Below, piece by piece: positions 43,983-55,074 of a DNA stretch of 64,000 nucleotides (within the stretch, counting starts at the first letter, position 1; the number at the start of each line of letters is the position of its first letter). The translations under genes were made by a program, and so were the position numbers. The stretch lies in assembly GCF_020497125.1 (NCBI RefSeq), contig NC_059077.1, forward strand, positions 23,568,840 to 23,632,839, given 5' to 3'. Origin of the DNA: Mauremys mutica. Its lineage: Eukaryota; Chordata; Testudines; Geoemydidae. Below the pieces are notes generated by a model that made no database searches, was not told where the DNA came from, and saw only the letters and a list, made by a program, of their open reading frames with translations.

Positions 43983-45220
43983 TACAGTGAGGAGGACAAT
44001 ATTGCTGAATATCTGTCTACCTTTGAAAGGCTCTGTGTAATAGAAATCCCTGATAAAATCGTTCCTACCCTGATTGCAAAATTGACTGGTAAAGCTTGAA
44101 ATATATTCAATGGAATGCCTTTTGAAGATGCTTTAGAGTATTGTAAATTTAAAGATACTGTTTGGAGAAGAAGTTTTCAGATTACCACCTCCCCCCACCC
44201 AAATATAGAGTTAAACCTATAGTGATAGAAATTAAAGGTGATACTAATTGTATGTGTTTCCTTATATACTGTGTAATGATTAACAATGTAATCAAACAGT
44301 CCCCGGCTATGCTGTATTCTGTTAATTCAGAGATCAAAAGGGCATTTAAATGAACTGTAAACATAGGATATTGCTGTATTCATCTCTCTTTGAAACGTAT
44401 AGCAAGTCATCTGTGAATGGTGGAAAAAACAGGCAATTGCCTTATGTTAATCTGTGGAGATCATTCCAGCAATGCTTAGGAAATGGGTCCACTTCAAAGT
44501 CCCCATGAGTGCCTATTGTTCGCCGAAGGACTCCAAGCTGTCACAAGAGAGCCTGAAATTGTATAAAAGACCTTTGGGTCCCAATCCTTTCTTATCTCAG
44601 ATCTGCTTGAGGTTTCATGCAGGGGAAGCCTAAGCCGTAAGTACTGAGATCCTAGTCCTGAGTGGACTATAACCTACTATCTATTTCTGAAAGAACTCTT
44701 TGCAACTGCAAAACTCACCATCTATGATTACAATTTCTGAACCCCAAGAATTGTACTCCTGTCTGTATACTGATCTTTTAACCAATACTCTTTTCTTGTT
44801 TAAATAAATTTTACTTTAGTTAATAAGAATTGGCTGTAAGTGTGTATTTGGGTAAGATCTGAAATATTAATTAACCTGGGAGGTAAATGTGTCTGATCCT
44901 TTGGAATTGGTAGGAACTTTTTTAATATGATGACTAAGATTTTCAGTAATCCTCATCATATTTGACTTGGATGTCTGGGTGGAAACGTGAGGCTGAGTTA
45001 CTTTAAGGGAACTGTGTTGTTGGCTATCTGGGTAACCAGTTAGATATTATAGAAGTTGTTTGGTAAATCTAAGTATTGGAAGATCCACCTGCTTTCGGGA
45101 CTGGCTGGCTCATTCTTTGCAGTCCACACTAATTGAGTGACTTCAGTTGGCTCCACGGGACTCCATTCACACCCTTCAAGATATTTCCCTCACCCAATCT
45201 TCCTCCAAACTATCCAAGCT
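43983..45220 (+). pseudogene. Gag (capsid/SCAN-like) remnant of an LTR retrotransposon
   Basis: From 43983 the bases encode SEEDNIAEYLSTFERLC then IPDKIVPTLIAKLTGKA, a stop, NIFNGMPFEDALEYCKFKDT. This is the ...YL..FER.C...I......L..LL.GKA...F..L......Y...K...L... pattern of gypsy Gag capsid domains, from which SCAN domains are also derived. The next codons, KYRVKPIVIEIKGDTN, lead into a solo LTR at 44249. After it TSVGSTGL resumes, plausibly the continuation. A stop after GKA and one small shift make it inactive. It differs from the gag at 11613-11849, so a second LTR retrotransposon lineage is present. Confidence 0.65.
44244..45133 (+). mobile_element. Solo LTR (880 bp) with 5-bp duplication CTAAT
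   Basis: The LTR 44249-45128 starts TGTATGTG and ends AGTCCACA (TG...CA). It is flanked by CTAAT at 44244-44248 and 45129-45133. It shows a TATA-like GTATAAAAGACC at about 44562 and an AATAAA signal at about 44803, giving a plausible U3-R-U5 order. It is inserted in the gag remnant. No internal region is left, so it is a recombined solo LTR. The 63-codon frame at its start is not a gene. Confidence 0.8.
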
Positions 45221-45614
45221 CAACCCTGCTCTACACTAGTGATATATTCTGTATATGTTTCAGGAACAAAGTCAAAACACTTCCTGCAAAGTAGAGCTTT
45301 ATATAAATGTTTTGGCTAAGTGTCATTGCCTCCTTCCTTAGTTATGAAAAAAGTGTTTTGTTTAATAAGGAAAATAATAGATTTGCTGGTTTCTGACGCC
45401 CTCTGTTCTGCTGGTATGTGGAACATAAATATCAAAGGGTAAGGGGGAAATTTTTGAGAGAGCTCTTGTTAAAATATTGGCAGCACATCACTGTGATGCT
45501 ATAAAAGTTTTGGAATCTCACCTTGCTTTGATAGACTCTGTATACTAACTAGACTGAGTTCTGCCAGTGTGCCATATTGAGATGATGGATTTCTATGAGC
45601 AATATTGCTTGTGT

Positions 45615-45795
45615 CTTGGAATGTCTACACTATGAGCTTGGGGTGTGATTCCCAGTTTGCAGACAATCATGCTAGCTCTTATCAAGATAGCATGCTACAA
45701 ATAGTAGTATAGCCATGGCAGCAGGAGTGGAGGCATAGGATAGTTGTGCTGAATATGTACCCATGGGTTCAGGCAGGTAGTGTAGATGTAGCTTT
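45615..45795. repeat. Harbinger-like MITE remnant
   Basis: GGAATGTCTACACTATGAGC at the left and GGTAGTGTAGATGTAGC at the right are inverted versions of the TGTCTACACT type of end. GCTAGCTCTTATCAAGATAGCATGCTA makes an internal hairpin. The right terminus appears eroded and no TTA duplication was found. Confidence 0.5.
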
Positions 45796-45844
45796 TATGA
45801 TGTACTGATGCCACTGTTTATACCTCTTGCAAATTCTTGACTGT

Positions 45845-46184
45845 AGGGTGTAGCTGTGCTTACAAAGTCACTCAGAGACCCTGGGGTTCAGTAACCACTG
45901 GTGCTGTTTATTTATAGGTTGTGCTCCCAGCACCTTTTTAACCACACACAGCTTGGGTTCTAGTATCTGCATGCAGGAGGGAAGAGCTATTGCTCTGCTT
46001 CCACTCCCTTGCTCCTCCACTTTCCCGGCTTCCTTCCTCCCAGCCTAATTGTGTGGATAGCTGGCTCCCATTCATCAACTAGGCGCAGTTTTTTTCTAGC
46101 CAGCTCCAATTTACTTCCCTTAATGGGAGCTGGCATGACAGAGGGCTGAGTCAGCAGTTCTTGCCCAGCACCCTATCACAAGGG
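45845..46184 (-). mobile_element. Minus-strand solo LTR (332 bp) with 4-bp duplication AGGG
   Basis: Read on the minus strand, the LTR (46180 to 45849) starts TGTGATAGGG and ends CAGCTACA. It carries an AATAAA signal at about 45910 in that orientation. AGGG flanks it at 45845-45848 and 46181-46184. A 4-bp duplication is characteristic of gammaretrovirus-like (class I) endogenous elements, among others. No coding region remains. Confidence 0.7.
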
Positions 46185-46589
46185 TTCTAGTTTATTGAGT
46201 AATCCCTACATTATAAAAATCTGGGGGGAAAAAGTTGAAATGTTAAGAAGTAATAAGACCAAAGAATACTGAAGGTCAGAAAAATTCTAGACAGTCTGGA
46301 GGTGGGGAGAGAAAAACTTAAGACACAAACAACCTCTTATATAGGCCTGATTCTTAGGAGTGTCCTGAGAATTGCTTAGCGCCTTACAGGACTGAGTCCT
46401 TGATGAGAATTTGAGTGGAGTTCATTCACTATATGAAAATCAACACTTTGTTGTAATTCAAATTTGCTTAGTTTCCTGCTGAAAGCCACCAAATCTCACG
46501 TAGCCCCATTTATTTCTATGGTATTAGTTGCAGAAGTTTGAATTGTAGCAAAGCTACAAGCTTTGTGTATGTGGCAGTGCAATTGTGCA

Positions 46590-46793
46590 CTGCCTAGGAT
46601 TGCCAGGTGTCTGGTTGTTCAACCAGAACACCCAGTTGAAAAGGGACCCTCCCCAGCCCAGTGCAAATGAGCGAGTGAGTGAGGGTGGCAGAAAGGGAGC
46701 AATGGAGGGAGGGGGGGATGGAGTGGGGTGGGGTCTCAGAGAAGGGATGGGGCATGGGTGTTTGGTGTTGTGTGATTAGAAAGCTGGCAACCC
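46590..46793. repeat. MITE-like repeat with GATTGCCAGGTG / CTGGCAACC ends
   Basis: The left end AGGATTGCCAGGTGTCTGGT is inverted relative to the right end AAGCTGGCAACCC. AACCAGAACACCCAGTTGAAAAGGGACC is typical of this repeat. The core is a purine-rich GA/GGT run with (GAGT)n. I could not define a clean duplication. Confidence 0.5.
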
Positions 46794-47853
46794 ACCTGCC
46801 CCAGAAGCAACTAAAAGAAGTAGATTGTAACTAGGTTTCTCTCTAGTGTGCAAAAGAAGTCTCCTGTAACTACAGCTGTCTGAGAAGTAAGGTACTATAC
46901 AACCTGACTACAGGTTGTAGAATCTGGTGCTTTAATATTTTACATCAATAAAACAATTAGGCCGGGTTATGATACCATTACTTATGCTGAATAGTACTTT
47001 TCTCTAGAAGGACTTCCATTGAAGTCAATAGGACTAGTTGTGGAGTAAGGGCTACCCATCCAGATAAAGGGTATTGCGATGTGACACTTTTTATAAGGAT
47101 GTCTTCCACCAAACTTACACTGAGAAGTGCCTTATTCTTTATGGAGGACCACTGAAATCCAGAGGGCTTCCCACAGATTAAGGTGCTGCAAAACATGAGT
47201 AAAAAATGGCAGAGTCTGCTCCTTAATACATTTTGTTGAGAGGATGCATGTTTAGTAGTGAGAGTAAACAAGTGAGAACAAAGATTCCTGTATTCTGTTC
47301 CTGTCTATGCAACTGATTTGCTAAATGGTCTTGGGCAAGTTTCTGTTTAGGACCAAACATAGAATTAATGGATACTTTTGAGAATCTCAGTCTTTGAAGG
47401 TCCAACTTGAAGCCTTTTAGGGTCTAATTTTCAGAAGGGCTGAGAGCCTACAGCTCCCACTGACTTCATCTGGAATTGTGGATGCTCAACTCCTCGGGGG
47501 GGGGGACCCAGATCCTATACATCAGTGAAGCAGTTAAAAGTCAGTCCACAAGATTAGAGGATGCTTGAATATTTGGCAAATCTAAGCACACAGAAGGTAA
47601 ACTCAATCTGTAAATGCATGTAATGCTTATAGCTTGTAGGATCGCTATGAGGCTTAATTAACTTAGTGCTGTAAAGTGGTTACAACTATTTGGATAAAGG
47701 ATGTAAACAAGTGCAAAAAATTACTGAGTGGAGCATTTACCATTACCTAACATTGCTTTGTCAGTGCTCTGGAAGAAGAAGAGCATCATAAGAAGCAGTA
47801 AGTTTAAGAAGGGAAGTCTGCTACAATCCTGGATAACCATTCCATTGATACAA
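46794..47853. other. No recognised gene
   Basis: A short MITE-like piece (GGACTTCCATTGAAGTCAATAGG at about 47011, GGGCTGAGAGCCTACAGCTCCCACTGAC at about 47438) is present. Otherwise only chance frames. Confidence 0.45.
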
Positions 47854-48060
47854 CAAGGAGGAGTCTGGTGGCATCTTAAAGACTAACAGATTTATTTGGG
47901 CATAAGCTTTCTTGGGTAAAAAACCTCACTTCACTCCATGCATCTGAAGAAGTGAGGTTTTTTACCCAAGAAAGCTTATGCCCAAATAAATCTGCTAGTC
48001 TTTAAGGTGCTACCGGACTCCTTGCTGTTTTTGCAGATACAGACTAACATTGCTACCCTC
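47854..48060. repeat. Long hairpin repeat with about 76-79-base arms
   Basis: The left arm (47854-47932) runs from CAAGGAGGAGTCTGGTGGCA to AAAAACCTCACTTC. The right arm (47949-48024) is its near-perfect reverse complement, ending TACCGGACTCCTTG. The loop is only 16 bases. The right side continues with TGCAGATACAGACTAACA..., a tail common in reptilian repeats. The structure should fold very stably as RNA or single-stranded DNA. I cannot assign the family. Confidence 0.85.
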
Positions 48061-48474
48061 GATACTTCATTCCATTGTAGCGTAACAACTGAGTTTTATG
48101 GCAATAGGATTTTAATAGCATGGTTTTCTCTCATTCTCTTTGCTTTACATCCAGAAATGGTTCAGAATATACAGGGCCGGCTTTATGAACAAGGTGCAAG
48201 AGATTTTAAAACAAATCTCTACGTGCATGTTTGTCTTGCCTAACATCCTATAGCCACCTGAGCAGGTGCTGGTGTCAGTCAGGATTTGCCCAATAACTAC
48301 CTCCCCGCTGGACAGTCTCACTGTATACAGCCAGAGTGCCTTTGTTCTCATCAGTTCCTGGGCTTTGGGCCCTGCTTGTTAAAAAAATCAGTTTGGTAGG
48401 TTTTGCAGGAGCTCAAGACAGAATCCTCAAACGCAGTGGCTTTGCCATTGTCCTGTAACAACCCTCAACGATAT

Positions 48475-48811
48475 GCTGAGGACAGGGCCGGCTCCAGGCA
48501 CCAGCATTCCAAGCTGGTGCTTGGGGCGGCAATCCCTGTTTTGCCCCCAAGCAGCACGCCGAATTGCCGCCGCGGACAGCTGGGGCAGTCTGTGTGCCCT
48601 TAGGACGGCAGGCGCATTTCCACGGTGGCAGCAATTTGGCAGCAGCTTCTATGTTTAGCTGTCTGCGGCGGCTTCAGGTAAACATAGAAGCTGCCGCCGA
48701 ATTGCCGCTGCCGCGGAAACGCACCTGCCGCCCTAAGGGCGCAGGACTGCCCCCGCCATCTGGTGCGCTGCTTGGGGCGGTGAAAACTGTAGAGTCGACC
48801 CTAGCTGAGGA
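48475..48811. mobile_element. 321-bp hAT MITE with internal hairpin
   Basis: The element 48483-48803 starts CAGGGCCGGCTC and ends GAGTCGACCCTA. Perfect GCTGAGGA duplications flank it at 48475-48482 and 48804-48811. The interior contains the exact inverted pair GCAGCTTCTATGTTTA (about 48641) and TAAACATAGAAGCTGC (about 48679), extended by GCCGCCGAATTGCCGC copies. GC-rich and noncoding; the 122-codon frame here is spurious. Confidence 0.85.
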
Positions 48812-49989
48812 GTGGCTTATCTTGATCTCTTCTTCCTTGCTGCTGGTTTTCCTTACAGCCCTCTATAAAACTAAACCAAAATATTCATACAGTGAACATC
48901 TCAATAACTATGTGAGGGTACTGTATTCATAAATTGCAGAACAGCACCATATCTGTCACACATTCCAGTCTCCATTCTATTTTTGCTCTAGCAGCTGCCA
49001 ATATCCCAAGGAACTAGGATGAAAAATTTCCACTGGGGATACAGATAGTCCAAGTCATACAATCAGTCAGAGGATGATTCTCTGATGTTAGGGAGTTGGC
49101 TTTGAAGAGGAGTCTCCTACTACATAGTTTCATTGACCCAATTCTAGTTTAGATTTTCATGTGTGCGGTAGTAAAGACAGTGAATTCATTTAAATGTTTC
49201 ATGCTTGGCATTGTCTCAGTCTCAGTTTTATTGCTTTCCCCCTTTTTTCGTTAATGAGCTAAAATGGTTCCTGGAGGCCTCCTCATTAGTTACATTTTGA
49301 TATGTAGTGAAGCTGGTGACTCATGCTATTAGTTCACGTTATGTACTGTATAGTTTCCATTTTATATACAAAGGCCTGGATTGAACCATCTGTCTCTCTG
49401 ATAACAAGAACATGTAACACAGTAGTTGTTTGATAAGGGTCCATTAAACAGAAGCTTTTCTGTGATTACTTGTGTGCCAAATACACATTTTCACTGCTTG
49501 TGGCAATAGATGCTCAACGTGCTAAGTGCTTATTTCAGCAGACACTTAAAAGCAGATAATCCTTTTGCCATCTTAGCCATCTGCACAGCACTGTAGTTGA
49601 CAACTAGAGCTGTTTTGATGCACAGATAGGAGAACTGCTTGTTTGTGCTTCTGCCTCTCTGAAGAGATCATTCTGCAGTAGTCCCACATTTTGCAGTAGT
49701 ATTAAAGTGATTAAATTGAGTCTTCCTGAATAGTGATTTAAATCAATTCCACCCTGACAATATCTGTCGAGAACAGAACATTCACTGCACAGTATTTAAC
49801 CATATGCTTCTTTTTGAAGTTTCCTTGCCTTCTGCCATTAACCTCTGAGTAACTTAGTAAACCTTCTTCTCTGACACACTGGAATGTGTCCACTGCCAAA
49901 ACTCTTATCTAAACCTTTGACATCTTGCACTACAATGACCTTCTACTAGCAGGCCTCTTTATCTCTCCCCTCTCCATACCCTTGAATAA
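48812..49989. other. No recognised gene
   Basis: AT-rich DNA with no conserved frame or element end. Confidence 0.45.
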
Positions 49990-50340
49990 CTATCTCATGT
50001 TGATCTACCTTGATCACTTCTCTGATCATGCAACACTCCCCACCATGCACTGGCTTCTAGTCTAATTGTACAACACGCTTAAACTACTTAAGTCTCATTT
50101 TCAAAGCTCTGCACAGCACTACATTTGTCCTAACCTCTTGGTACAGCCTGGCTTGAGTATTATGTACTGTCAACTCCTTCCACCTCTTGAAAGCCCTTAA
50201 CTCATTTCTCCCCTCAATTATCTGCTCTTATCAGGCTACATCTGATTGCTTCTTGATGCAGTCCACCTCGTTGTATTCGTTAATCCCTCTCAATTTATTT
50301 TTAAAGGCTTAGTTCTTTGAGCCTCCCTTCCACCACAAGC
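49990..50340 (+). repeat. Possible LINE-derived repeat
   Basis: The phrase CACCATGCACTGGCTTCTAG then TTTTCAAAGCTCTGCACAGC resembles the codons for a LHWLP...FK.L.FKALH tail. This tail is found after RT in some LINEs and in an abundant amniote repeat. No frame is preserved. Confidence 0.35.
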
Positions 50341-51599
50341 CCCTGCTCTCAAGCCTCACTTCACATCCATCTAAATTGCCAGTATTATGTTACAATGGTA
50401 AGCTGTTTAATAAAAAATAAGACAGACATTGGAACTTTAAAATGGTGCCTTTTGTTAAATAAACCAACTTGCTTTCCCTTTATGATAGGACAAAGAAAGG
50501 AATCTGTGTTAGATTGGACCAAACCTCTTTGAGGTAGTAGTCGGTCTTCTTAGCTATCATCTATGTACACCAATTGCATTATTCAAGTAAGACAGTATGG
50601 TGAATTGGTGGAATCATTATCCATTGCACCACTAGCTAACTTACTCCAGTTATATTTTCCTATTTATTCTTACATATTCTCTACTTAATGAGGAAAATGA
50701 CAAAAAAACCACAAGGGTTTGTTGTTGACCGAGTTTAGATATGCCACAGAGCATGTCCACTTTCCTATCACATACAGTATACAGCTATTCTGTAACGTAA
50801 AGTGTTTAGAAATGATGCAAACCTTAAGTTTTAAAATTTATGATAGACACCATTAAAAAGTTTGTCTTGCCACAAAGTTTATCCTTCCAGAAGTATTTCA
50901 GATATTCCTAGTAATTAGAATGTTGAATACATTGATCATCTGTGGATTTTATTTTAAGTTGTGATATAAAGGTACTGTTAATTCTTAGCTATTATGCACA
51001 GTTGGAAAAGGTAGCTGATAAGTTACAGTAACATAACGACATATGTTGCAGAATACAGCAACAGGTTTTAGCACATAAACGGTAATGCTTTTATCAGGAA
51101 ATAGATTTATTTATTGCAGTAATCTTTCAGTGTAATATGAGGATATGAATCACACTATATACAACTCTTGTCTCTCAGAGGACTTGTGAAGGCATGGAGT
51201 AGAGATCCCAGGTTTAAAAATCTCAGAAGGTGGGCAGACTATTTCCTTATCTACTGACAACCCAAATACTCAAGGCTCCTACCAGATATATAGTGTCAAC
51301 TACAGTACTAGGATATTCTTTTAAATGTGACTATTCACAGTAGTGGTATGCATTACACTTAGTAATGTTTGCAGGAAGTAGCTCTTAATTGGTAAAAACT
51401 GCGGGCTTCATTCTCGTGAAGTATCTGAATCCCACATACATTTCAACCTTAAAAGAAAAAACAAAAACAAAACAAAAATCTCTCTTGATTAAGTATGGCT
51501 GTTGTGTTATCATACTTTACAGTTTGTATGTTTTGCAGATCAAAGTTAAAGTTTATCTGAATTTGGCGGATGACAAATCCATGATGACCTTTTAACAAA
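50341..51599. other. No recognised gene
   Basis: AT-rich DNA with short frames only. Confidence 0.45.
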
Positions 51600-51726
51600 G
51601 GGAGGTTTTCTAAACGATAGTCTCTCGGAATTATTTTGTGGAAGTACTATGCATTATTCAGGAGGTCAGACTATATGATATGATGACAAATTCACAATGG
51701 ACCCTTCTTGGTTCAGAATCTATGGC
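51600..51726 (+). mobile_element. CR1 3'-end fragment, plus strand
   Basis: TTCAGGAGGTCAGACTATAT followed by ACAATGGACCCTTCTTGGTT and CAGAATCTATGGC is a diverged CR1 3' end, usually AGGAGGTCAGACTAGATGATC...GTCCCTTCTGGCC...AATCTATGA. Confidence 0.65.
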
Positions 51727-51963
51727 ATAAGAGTAATATACTCACTTAGAGCAAGAGATAATACAGTGACCTCCAATTACATTGAACTGGTCCTTGTCCA
51801 GATGGGGAAGGATAGTCAAACTATATTGCCTCTGTAGAGATTAGATCAGAAGAGGTGCTGTAGCTACACACATCCCTCAGCTTTTAGAAGGGAAGGAGCT
51901 ATTGGCAGGTCATTCTCTGTGAAGGGCCTCTTAATTTTGGAACTCTCTTTCCCCATTGGGCTG

Positions 51964-52290
51964 ATATAGCTCAGGGGTAGGCAACCTATGGCATGTGTGC
52001 CGAAGGTGGCATGCGAGCTGATTTTCAGTGGCACTCACACTGCCTGGGTCCTGGCCACCGGTTTGGAGGGCTCTGCATTTTAATTTAATTTTAAATGAAG
52101 CTTCTTAAACATTTTAAAAACTTTATTTACTTTACATACAACAATAGTTTAGTTATATATTATAGACTCATAGAAAGAGACCTTCTAAAAACGTTAAAAT
52201 GTATTACTGGCACTCAAAACCTTAAATTAGAGTGAATAAATGAAGACTCGGCACACCACTTCTGAAAGGTTGCCGACCCCTGATATAGCT
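51964..52290. mobile_element. 311-bp hAT MITE (CAGGGGTAGGCAACC family), copy 2
   Basis: The element 51972-52282 starts CAGGGGTAGGCAACC and ends GGTTGCCGACCCCTG. Perfect ATATAGCT duplications lie at 51964-51971 and 52283-52290. It is collinear with 33693-34000 over its whole length, with scattered substitutions. That confirms both boundaries by the empty-site logic of two independent copies. Confidence 0.9.
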
Positions 52291-52315
52291 CAAAGTATTG
52301 GATTTTGCAGCATCC

Positions 52316-52733
52316 CTTTAGACCAGTGGCTCTCAACATTTCCAGACTACTGTACCCCTTTCAGGAGTCTGATTTGTCTTGCGTACCCTCAAGTTTCACC
52401 TCACTTAAAAACTATTTGCTTACAAAATCAGACATAAAAATACAAAAGTGTCACAGCACACTATTACTGAAAAATTGTTTACTTTCTTATTTTTACCATA
52501 TAAGTATGAAATAAATCAATTGGAATATAAATATTATACTTGCATTGCAGTGTATAATATATAGAGCAGTATGAACAAGTCATTGTCTGTATGAAATTTT
52601 AGTTTGTACTGACTTTGCTAGTGCTTTTTATGTAGCCTGTTGTAAAACTAGGCAAATATCTAGATGAGCTGAGGTACCCCCTGGAAGACCTCTGCATACT
52701 CTATACCCCTTGTTGAGAACCACAGCTTTAGAT
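52316..52733. mobile_element. 402-bp hAT MITE (CAGTGGCTCTCAAC family)
   Basis: The element 52324-52725 starts CAGTGGCTCTCAAC and ends GTTGAGAACCACAG. CTTTAGAC (52316-52323) and CTTTAGAT (52726-52733) flank it, an 8-bp duplication with one mismatch. The interior is AT-rich, with CTGTACCCC...GTACCCCCTGG near the ends. It lies 33 bp from the previous MITE. Confidence 0.85.
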
Positions 52734-54561
52734 CATATTTGATGCCCTGTCTTTTGGGGGATTAGGATGAGAGAGATATCAGAGTTGGTATCTGAGTGGT
52801 GGGGTACTTTCCAAGTGGTTTATTTTTATTATAAAAGTGAAGATTAGTTGCTGGATTTGTCTGTTTGCTTATTTTAATCAAGTATTAAAGACACTTAGGG
52901 CCTAATAGCTGCCTTATTTTTACTTTTATAAATCTAAATAGGAGAAAAATTAATTTCCTTACCAGTAATTTTTCTTCTATCCACTATTCTGGACATAAAT
53001 AGCTTAGAGCTGCTCACTACACCACAATAGAGGCAACTTGGCCTGGCCTCCCATGCCCCCAGCCCCTTTCCTTCCTTGGAGTTCAGCCTCCCTATGGTGG
53101 ACTACTGCAGCATCATAATCTCATCCCAGGAAGGGACTTCCAAAACTGAAACTATATAAATTAGTAGACAAACACCAATAAAGCCACTGTAGATAATGGA
53201 ATTAACAGAAAGAAAGATGTAACATCACAAAAGGAACATTTTGATACACAGGGACGGTCTGTCCAGACCAATGAATACCCTCCATTATAAGAAATAAAAA
53301 CTATAGAAAGGGAAAGTAATTCTCTCTCTCTCTCTCAGTCTTACATGGGTAGCCATTGCTAGATCTTACATATGAGAAGCAGTGTGAACTAACTCCTAGG
53401 GAAGAAATATAAATTTCTCTACATGAGATGAAAAGTTTTACTTTTGATTTTAAAATTATTTGTTCCATTTAAGCTGGGAAGACCAAAGGCTGCATCAGAC
53501 AATGACAAAATATCAGTCTTGTGTAGGGTGAAGGAAATGCAAATCACAAGTAGCCACACTGCTAATCTCATTGAATCTCATTCTCACCCCCATGATGTTG
53601 AGGAACCCTTGGTATGTACTTTGATGACCCCAGGAGGGCTCCTACTAGATACCTCACATATTTGATTTGATTCACTGAAAGCATGAGCATTGGAGGGACT
53701 AACTACTGCAGAGAGAGTATTTTTTCATTTAAAATATCTCTGAAAGAAGAATAAGGTACCTGATTTTCTTCACTTTTTGATCGAGTATATATAGATTCTA
53801 AAGTCCATTTCATATCCAGAGTATGAAGTTGGTTTTCTATGGACATCTGGATTTAGGGCAAATTTAAAGGAGGAGGTTTTAGAACTTTGGTGCAAAACTC
53901 ACCTTTTGATGTGGGAAACTGCCTATATTAATAGAGTGTAACAGTTGAGGTTGGAGCATATGTCAGTGGAAATTCAATTGGCCACTGTTCAGTGGGAGAT
54001 ATTCCCCAGCTATTCAACCACTTAGTAAATAATTGCAATCTTTCGTAATAGACTACAGAAGAATCCTTTCACAAGCTAACACAGCATAGCAACTGGCAAA
54101 CGGGAATTTAGGACAATTAATATCATGTGTTTGTTAAGGGCAAACATAAAAGCCAAAGTTGCATGCAGACAAGACAGTCCTATGCTAAAATACGTAAATT
54201 CCACTCACATGAAGTTTAAGCAATTATGCTTTTTTAAAAGCAAACAAAAATCTGTTCTTTGCATTTTCAAATTAAGATGAATAGATAATGTAAAAGCACG
54301 ACCCATAAATATTTAACTAGTTTTTGTTTCCCTTAAACATGGCATAATGTAAACCTGTTGCCACCCTTCTCAGAGGTCCTGCTTGTATTTATTACATAAC
54401 AAATCCCTTGTATTTCGTACATAGCAAAGAAGTGCTGTTGTGGAAAATTATAATAGAAAACAATCATTACTTTCCAATATCTCATTTTTGAGGGGTCAGA
54501 AGGTAGGACAAATTCAGCATAAACTGGTTTTTGAGACAGTGGCATAAATACATTCAATCAC
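52734..54561. other. No recognised gene; (TC)n tract
   Basis: A (TC)n microsatellite is at about 53321-53337. There is no conserved frame or element end. Confidence 0.45.
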
Positions 54562-54607
54562 TTTGGCCTAGATCACAAAATCACCTAAGCAAACTTTTAG
54601 GTGACTT

Positions 54608-54623
54608 GGGGGGGGGGGGGGGG
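54608..54623 (+). repeat. Homopolymer run of 16 G
   Basis: An uninterrupted G run directly precedes an A-rich stretch. It could be length-variable or a sequencing/assembly weak spot. Confidence 0.9.
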
Positions 54624-54964
54624 AGAAAAAAAAATCAGAGGAACACACACTATGATTCACTAAATCTGAGTTAGGTGCCTAGGCACCCTATACAATGAAT
54701 TAGCAGAGACAGGTGCCTTAGACTAAGATTCACAAAAGCCCGCATACTAGACAAGGAGCTGCCTAAGCTAGCCAATAGGAGATGCTGACAAGACGGGTGT
54801 GTGCTAAGCCCTGCCCCTCTCATGGAGATAGGCACCTAAGTCCAGGCTGTAGGGAGCCTCTATCACTGCTGGCTATTCTCAGCTGTGAGCCCTCTTTGGA
54901 GTTAGACACCTATGGTGTTTAGGAGGAGCACCCTCATAGCAAGAGTACTCACATGGGATGAGGG

Positions 54965-55074
54965 TAGGGTGACCAGATGATCCGATTTTATAGGGACAGT
55001 CCTGATTTTTTGGGGCTTTGTCTATTACCCCCCACCCCCGTCCCAATTGTTAACACTGCTGTCTGGTCACTCTA
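54965..55074. mobile_element. MITE (TAGGGTGACCAGAT family), copy 2
   Basis: It starts TAGGGTGACCAGATGATCCG and ends GTCTGGTCACTCTA, with the same internal order as 26470-26591. The flanks GATGAGGG and GATAGGGG agree at only six of eight positions. It is nested in the 54562-55728 element. Confidence 0.75.
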
